Source of the DNA: Knoxdaviesia capensis
Taxonomy: Eukaryota > Ascomycota > Sordariomycetes > Microascales > Gondwanamycetaceae
Direction of reading: 5' to 3'
DNA length: 64,000 nucleotides
NCBI GenBank assembly: GCA_001510575.1
Contig: LNGK01000010.1
Location: 619,825 to 683,824, forward strand
The position numbers and the translations under genes were made by a program. The notes beneath the pieces are model-generated. The model saw only the letters and a list, made by a program, of their open reading frames with translations. It did not search any database and was not told the DNA's origin. This document shows, in pieces, positions 59,960 to 64,000 of this stretch; positions within the stretch are counted from its first letter, which is position 1; every line of letters begins with the position of its first letter.

Positions 59960-60480
59960 CAGTCCGCTACCACACACTATATACACGCACCGCCGATGGA
60001 CCGCGCTCCGCCATGGTCTGCTCCGTCCACCCGGGCCCGGTGCGCTCGCACGACCCGTCGCGCGCCAGGCACACCCTGTTGCTCTCCGGCAGGTCGCGGC
60101 GCGGGTGGAACCCGTTGAGCCGGAGCACACGAGCGCGGCTGAGCGGTGCAGCGTGCGCAGCGGCGTGCGGCATACGCGCGCCGAACGACGTGGCGAGGAG
60201 CCCGGCCCGCGCGGCCCACAAGTGCGCGGTGCCCAGAAAGCCGGACAGCAAGCTGGATGAACGCGGCCGCGACGGCACGCTGCAGGCCGAGCGACGCCCA
60301 GCATGAGCCGCTGGCCCGACTGCCGGGACCCGCGCGTGGCGCCCTGGTTGACGGACATCGACCCACACCGGCGCCGTTCAGGCCCTCGACGGCCGCGGAG
60401 AGGAGGGCGAAGGTCGAGACGACGCGGCCCGGGTGCATTGGCGAATAGTCCGGATGTAGTAGAGGATGCGGCTTCATGTC
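59960..60480 (-). pseudogene. decayed RTA1-family seven-helix membrane protein
   Basis: Reading the minus strand, RTA1-family blocks occur in correct order but in three frames. RILYYI is at about 60470 and HPGRVVSTFALLSAAVEGL at 60435. SVNQGATRGSRQSGQRLM follows at 60361, ASLGLQRAVAAAFIQLAVRL at 60297, AGLLAT at 60206, RTPLRTLHRSAALVCS at 60169, and HPRRDLPESNRVCLARDG with GPGWTE at 60107. At least four frame switches are needed. Only about 15 bases separate the last two blocks, where the family has some 50 residues, so an internal deletion is likely. No N-terminal helices were recognised upstream. RTA1 proteins are fungal membrane proteins linked to lipid and sterol-drug stress. This copy cannot make a normal protein as written. 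Confidence 0.75.
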
Positions 60481-63400
60481 GTATGATATCTAACATCTGA
60501 AGGCGTGTCGTCCATAGATCCGTCTGTCGCATTGTGGCCGTTCAGTCACCCGATGCCCGCTTTTGTCCGTGGTGAGTGTCAGCAAGGAGGAACTGCACGC
60601 AAAACAACGCCGTGTCAAGTCTCCGTGGAGGAAGATCGGACCAGAGCCACGGCGAGATACGCCACGAGCTTCACGCTGGCAAAAGGGGCCCTCGATCACA
60701 GCTTCCAGCTGATCCGAGCGCACCGTCTACTCCTTCCCCGACCACCGGTCGACCAGTTCCAGGCCACGCCGCACAGCCCAGGCCGGTGTCAGGAGGATAC
60801 GTGTATTTCCGAGCCTCACTTGAGTCTGAAATCTCCTCCGTACGCGGCAAGCCGACGTCCCCCTTTTTGATACGGAGCTTGAGATCCCGCCAGGCCCTCT
60901 AGGAAGCGAGAACAGTTCGGGGCGTCTTTGGGGACCTTGCTGAATGCACGGGACGCAAATCAACCTATGGCTAGGCCGCCAGCCATGACTCCCGATGCTT
61001 CACAAACAAAGCTTGATAACGCTGGCGGATTCCGTTCCGCGGTTTTTGGATGATGTTGGTTTTAAGCTTCCTTCCTCTTTTGTGGCGGACCCAGTTTTAT
61101 CTCGATTTTCGGGGTCTTGGAATTTTCTAGCGTGGAAGAGCCGCCATGTTCTAGAACGGCGCTAATAGCAGCGAACGAAACGTCATGTTGATCTGGGTCT
61201 GGCTGTCGGGTTTTTCCTGCTGCAACATGTGGTGGAATTTCCGCTCCTTCGGTGATCCAGGATTCTTCTCGTGATAACATGTCCCGAAGATTGTCTTGCT
61301 GGGGTTTGGACGTATCCCGGGTGCAGGGTCCGGCAGCTTGCACTTGGCCCCGGCCCCCCAAATCAAACTGCCGGAGGCTTGTGTTACCGCCTGGTCGACT
61401 TACACTCGGTATCACAACCAGACAATAGCGTATCCTTGGTCTAAGTGTCTGCAGTCATCCATCTGCCCAAGCGGAAAACATTCTCCTCCTGCTCCTCCCC
61501 TATATCTGTGCTACGAAGGCATCGGTTCCGCGTCCGCAGGTCAGGTCGCGGGAGAGGAGCGTGTTCACTTAGGAGTCAAGGGTGAAGCACGTTGTAATTT
61601 TCCGTAGTTCCCGCTCTGGACTTCACAGTCACGTCCTTCCATCTTCACGTCATGCTCTTGCCTATGGGACTTTGAAGTCCTAAGGGCTGCAAGCCACACG
61701 GACACAGGCAACCGAGAGGAATACAGGCCAGGGGGTTGCCGCTGAAAGCCCTGTATCCTGCGGACACTTGGCCCTGCATTAATGCATTCTGTGAAAAAGC
61801 GTGCCAGGGTGGTTAAGAAAGGGAGTAGTGAACAGATAGATGCTCCTCCTCTTCTACGACCTCTTGTTACAATGTCTATTCTTGTATCTGTAGCCTCTGG
61901 GTCAAAGTCACATCTAACATGTCCTCTCCCCTTTTCACATACCTGCACAGACCAGACGGGAAAAAGTCAGAGGTTTCGGGTCCAGACTAAGCAGTAGCGG
62001 ACCCTCGGGTAACTGATATCGCCCGGCGAGAGAGAGCCGTATGCAAATTGACACTGTGTGCAAAGCTTCCTAAGAGTCCTTTGTCGTGGCACTCCTACAG
62101 CCGGTGCCCCCCAAAAAGTCCGTATATAAAACCTCGACCAAAACCGTTCGTTCACGACTGTTAATGTGGGCCGTAGCCCCTAGGGACTACATGCCTCGCT
62201 ATCATCTCCGGGTTTGAGAGAACCGTACAATCGATAATGATAAGCTCCAGGCGATATCATATTTGAACACTGACGCCGCATTACAGCCGCTAGGTTCTTG
62301 ATATTCTCTATCATCCGGACAGAGTTATAGAGTATGCACGATGTCGACGTTCTAACATACCATGAACCGACTACGGTATTTTCTTCCACGCGGCATTCTA
62401 CTCGCCGGGGCAGACTACCCAGATCGCGCTCGTAAGGGGTTTGGAGCCACCGGCGGCCTCTATTAGACGGCAGGCCTTGAGTGCCCTCTAGCAGCAACGG
62501 TAGTTGGATGGCACTACTCCCGGCAAATAAGGAAGTGCCCGTCAAGTCCACCCAGCAGCCCTAATTGAAACCCGGCGACATGAGCCTAGATGGTTTTCAC
62601 AGGCGGAGAAGAGGACAGCCAGGAAACCAGAAGAGCCATGGCCAGATCCGGCGGACAACAATTGCCAGCCGACACAGCCCAAACCGCAGAAAGGGTCATG
62701 GCCTCCACGAGTCCAGGCACAGTCGATTGGCATGATTGGCCCGGCACCATACTTATTCGGTGCCACAGTGTCGCTGGTAGCGGCAGGACTGTGTCCCCAG
62801 ATCTCAGTCTGTTGCTGACGGATAAGAGAAACCGCGGGCTGCGACAACCGTGTCGGACCCGGGACAGCCCCGCCCGCAGTGTGTCCTACCCACTGCGAGG
62901 GCGAGTTCGACATTGACGCGCGGAGGGAGAGGTCAACTGTTCCCAGTATTGTGCTTTCCCGGCCGCCAGACAGGTACAGTGGCCATAAATGGAGGTGCAG
63001 ACTCTGGGCCAGCCCCGTGAAGCCCACATGCCAACTCGAGATTCGGTATGGTAGGAAACCGTTCATGGGTTAGGCGCGGGGTGGTTCGTACCGAGGGGGC
63101 CGCATGTGCGGTTTTGGTACTAACGTGGCAGGTTCTCCGACCGTTCCGGCCACTACCCAACACGGTGTTCTCGGCGAAGAGTGCGCCGGAGCAGCTCTTA
63201 GGGATGCCATAGATGCACCGGACGCCTATCGGAGCGGACTTCTAGTCGCCGGTCCGGTAGCGGTATTGCCTCTACAAGCAGAGGGCCTGATGGATTGTGT
63301 CCTCTGATGCACACAGAGTGACAAGACCGTCGGCTCTTTAGGACTGAGAGCTGTTCCGGCCAAACCCACCCAGTGAAATACTGGGATTGTTCCATCGGAT

Positions 63401-64000
63401 ATACACCCGTTCCGTCGGGGCAGCGGCACTGCCCCGCCTAGACTGGACCTCCCGGAGGGCATCACTCAACATCTTCGTTACGCCGAGGTGCCGCCGGACG
63501 CGATCCGGTGCCGGAAGAGACACGCTGGAATAGAACCGACCTTCAACCGCAGTAATTGAAGACCCGGTGGATCGACGAAGGCCGCGGGCAGGCCAAAGCA
63601 TTTGTGCTTCTCCGGTCCCTGGGCAAATGGGCATGTGAGGTGGTGGAGACCTGGCGCCGTTATAGCCACGCCTCCAGACAGTGTATCTTGTGAAACTGCC
63701 GCGCGCCCGTGGTAAGGTCAAGGTCGGGCCCTCCAGTTGCGCTCATGCGGAAGAAGAACAAGGAACTCGAGCACAGGAGCACCGAAGAAGTCCGGTTGGC
63801 GGAACTTTGAGCGGGGCAGCCGGCTTGGCGAGGGGATACGAGCCTGGCGCGTAGAATTCACTTACGGGAGAGCCCAAGTGTCGTGCCTGGCCTACACCTG
63901 TGGCCAAGACCTGCATGGTATTCCACCCGTCATATCTAGTATCCGGCGAAACATACTGACCGTGAAGTGAAAAGCGTTCCGGCGCCGGTTTCCAAGCCCC
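60481..64000. other. unassigned sequence to window end
   Basis: No gene, RNA or known repeat can be supported. Several frames of 60-175 codons exist on both strands, without family motifs or the coding bias of the genes to the left. Base composition is more balanced than in the gene block. Decayed transposon sequence is possible but not shown. Confidence 0.5.

Noticed and set aside
62590..63066. Overlapping frames on both strands near the right end (108 and 174 codons)
   Set aside because: No motif of polymerase, integrase or transposase could be recognised, and no ATG-initiated conserved frame; a translated search would be needed.

Overview
The window is nuclear DNA of a filamentous ascomycete (Pezizomycotina). 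The genes are GC-rich with strong third-position GC bias. Introns are short (61-105 bp), GT-AG, often with a CTAAC-type branch point. Several families are fungal: AA9 lytic polysaccharide monooxygenase, Inp1, UsgS, Iml2, a BAS2-like secreted protein and an RTA1-family relic. Together these suggest a plant-associated or saprotrophic mould, possibly a Sordariomycete; that last step is inference. One ambiguous base (52997) shows this is draft assembly sequence.

Layout. Bases 1-17567 hold no gene I can support; this is a microsatellite-rich desert with one 219-bp tandem duplication. From 17.6 to 36.4 kb there is a gene-rich block: AA9 LPMO (+), a mitochondrial carrier (+), a 2-oxoglutarate/Fe(II) oxygenase (-), a TauD-type dioxygenase (+), a three-helix membrane protein (+), a formamidase (-), a UsgS-type membrane protein (-) and a very repetitive secreted Val/Thr protein (-). 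From 36.4 to 46 kb genes are sparse, with a broken HNH-endonuclease gene (about 41.77-42.7 kb) between two diverged direct repeats. From 46 to 58.2 kb come Iml2 (-), Inp1 (+, frame broken exactly at the N), a BAS2-like two-module cysteine-rich secreted protein (+) and a cupin protein (-). The last 6 kb contain only a badly decayed RTA1-family gene near 60.0-60.5 kb and unexplained sequence.

How the genes work together. TauD dioxygenase, the second oxygenase and formamidase fit scavenging of sulfur and nitrogen from small organic compounds; three GATA-factor motifs lie upstream of formamidase. AA9, the BAS2-like protein and the Val/Thr repeat protein are secreted and fit a plant-substrate lifestyle. 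Iml2, Inp1, the carrier and UsgS are household membrane/organelle genes. There is no evidence for a secondary-metabolite cluster, CRISPR array, rRNA or convincing tRNA. Telomere-like TTAGGG motifs recur 200-400 bp upstream of several genes and may be general promoter elements.
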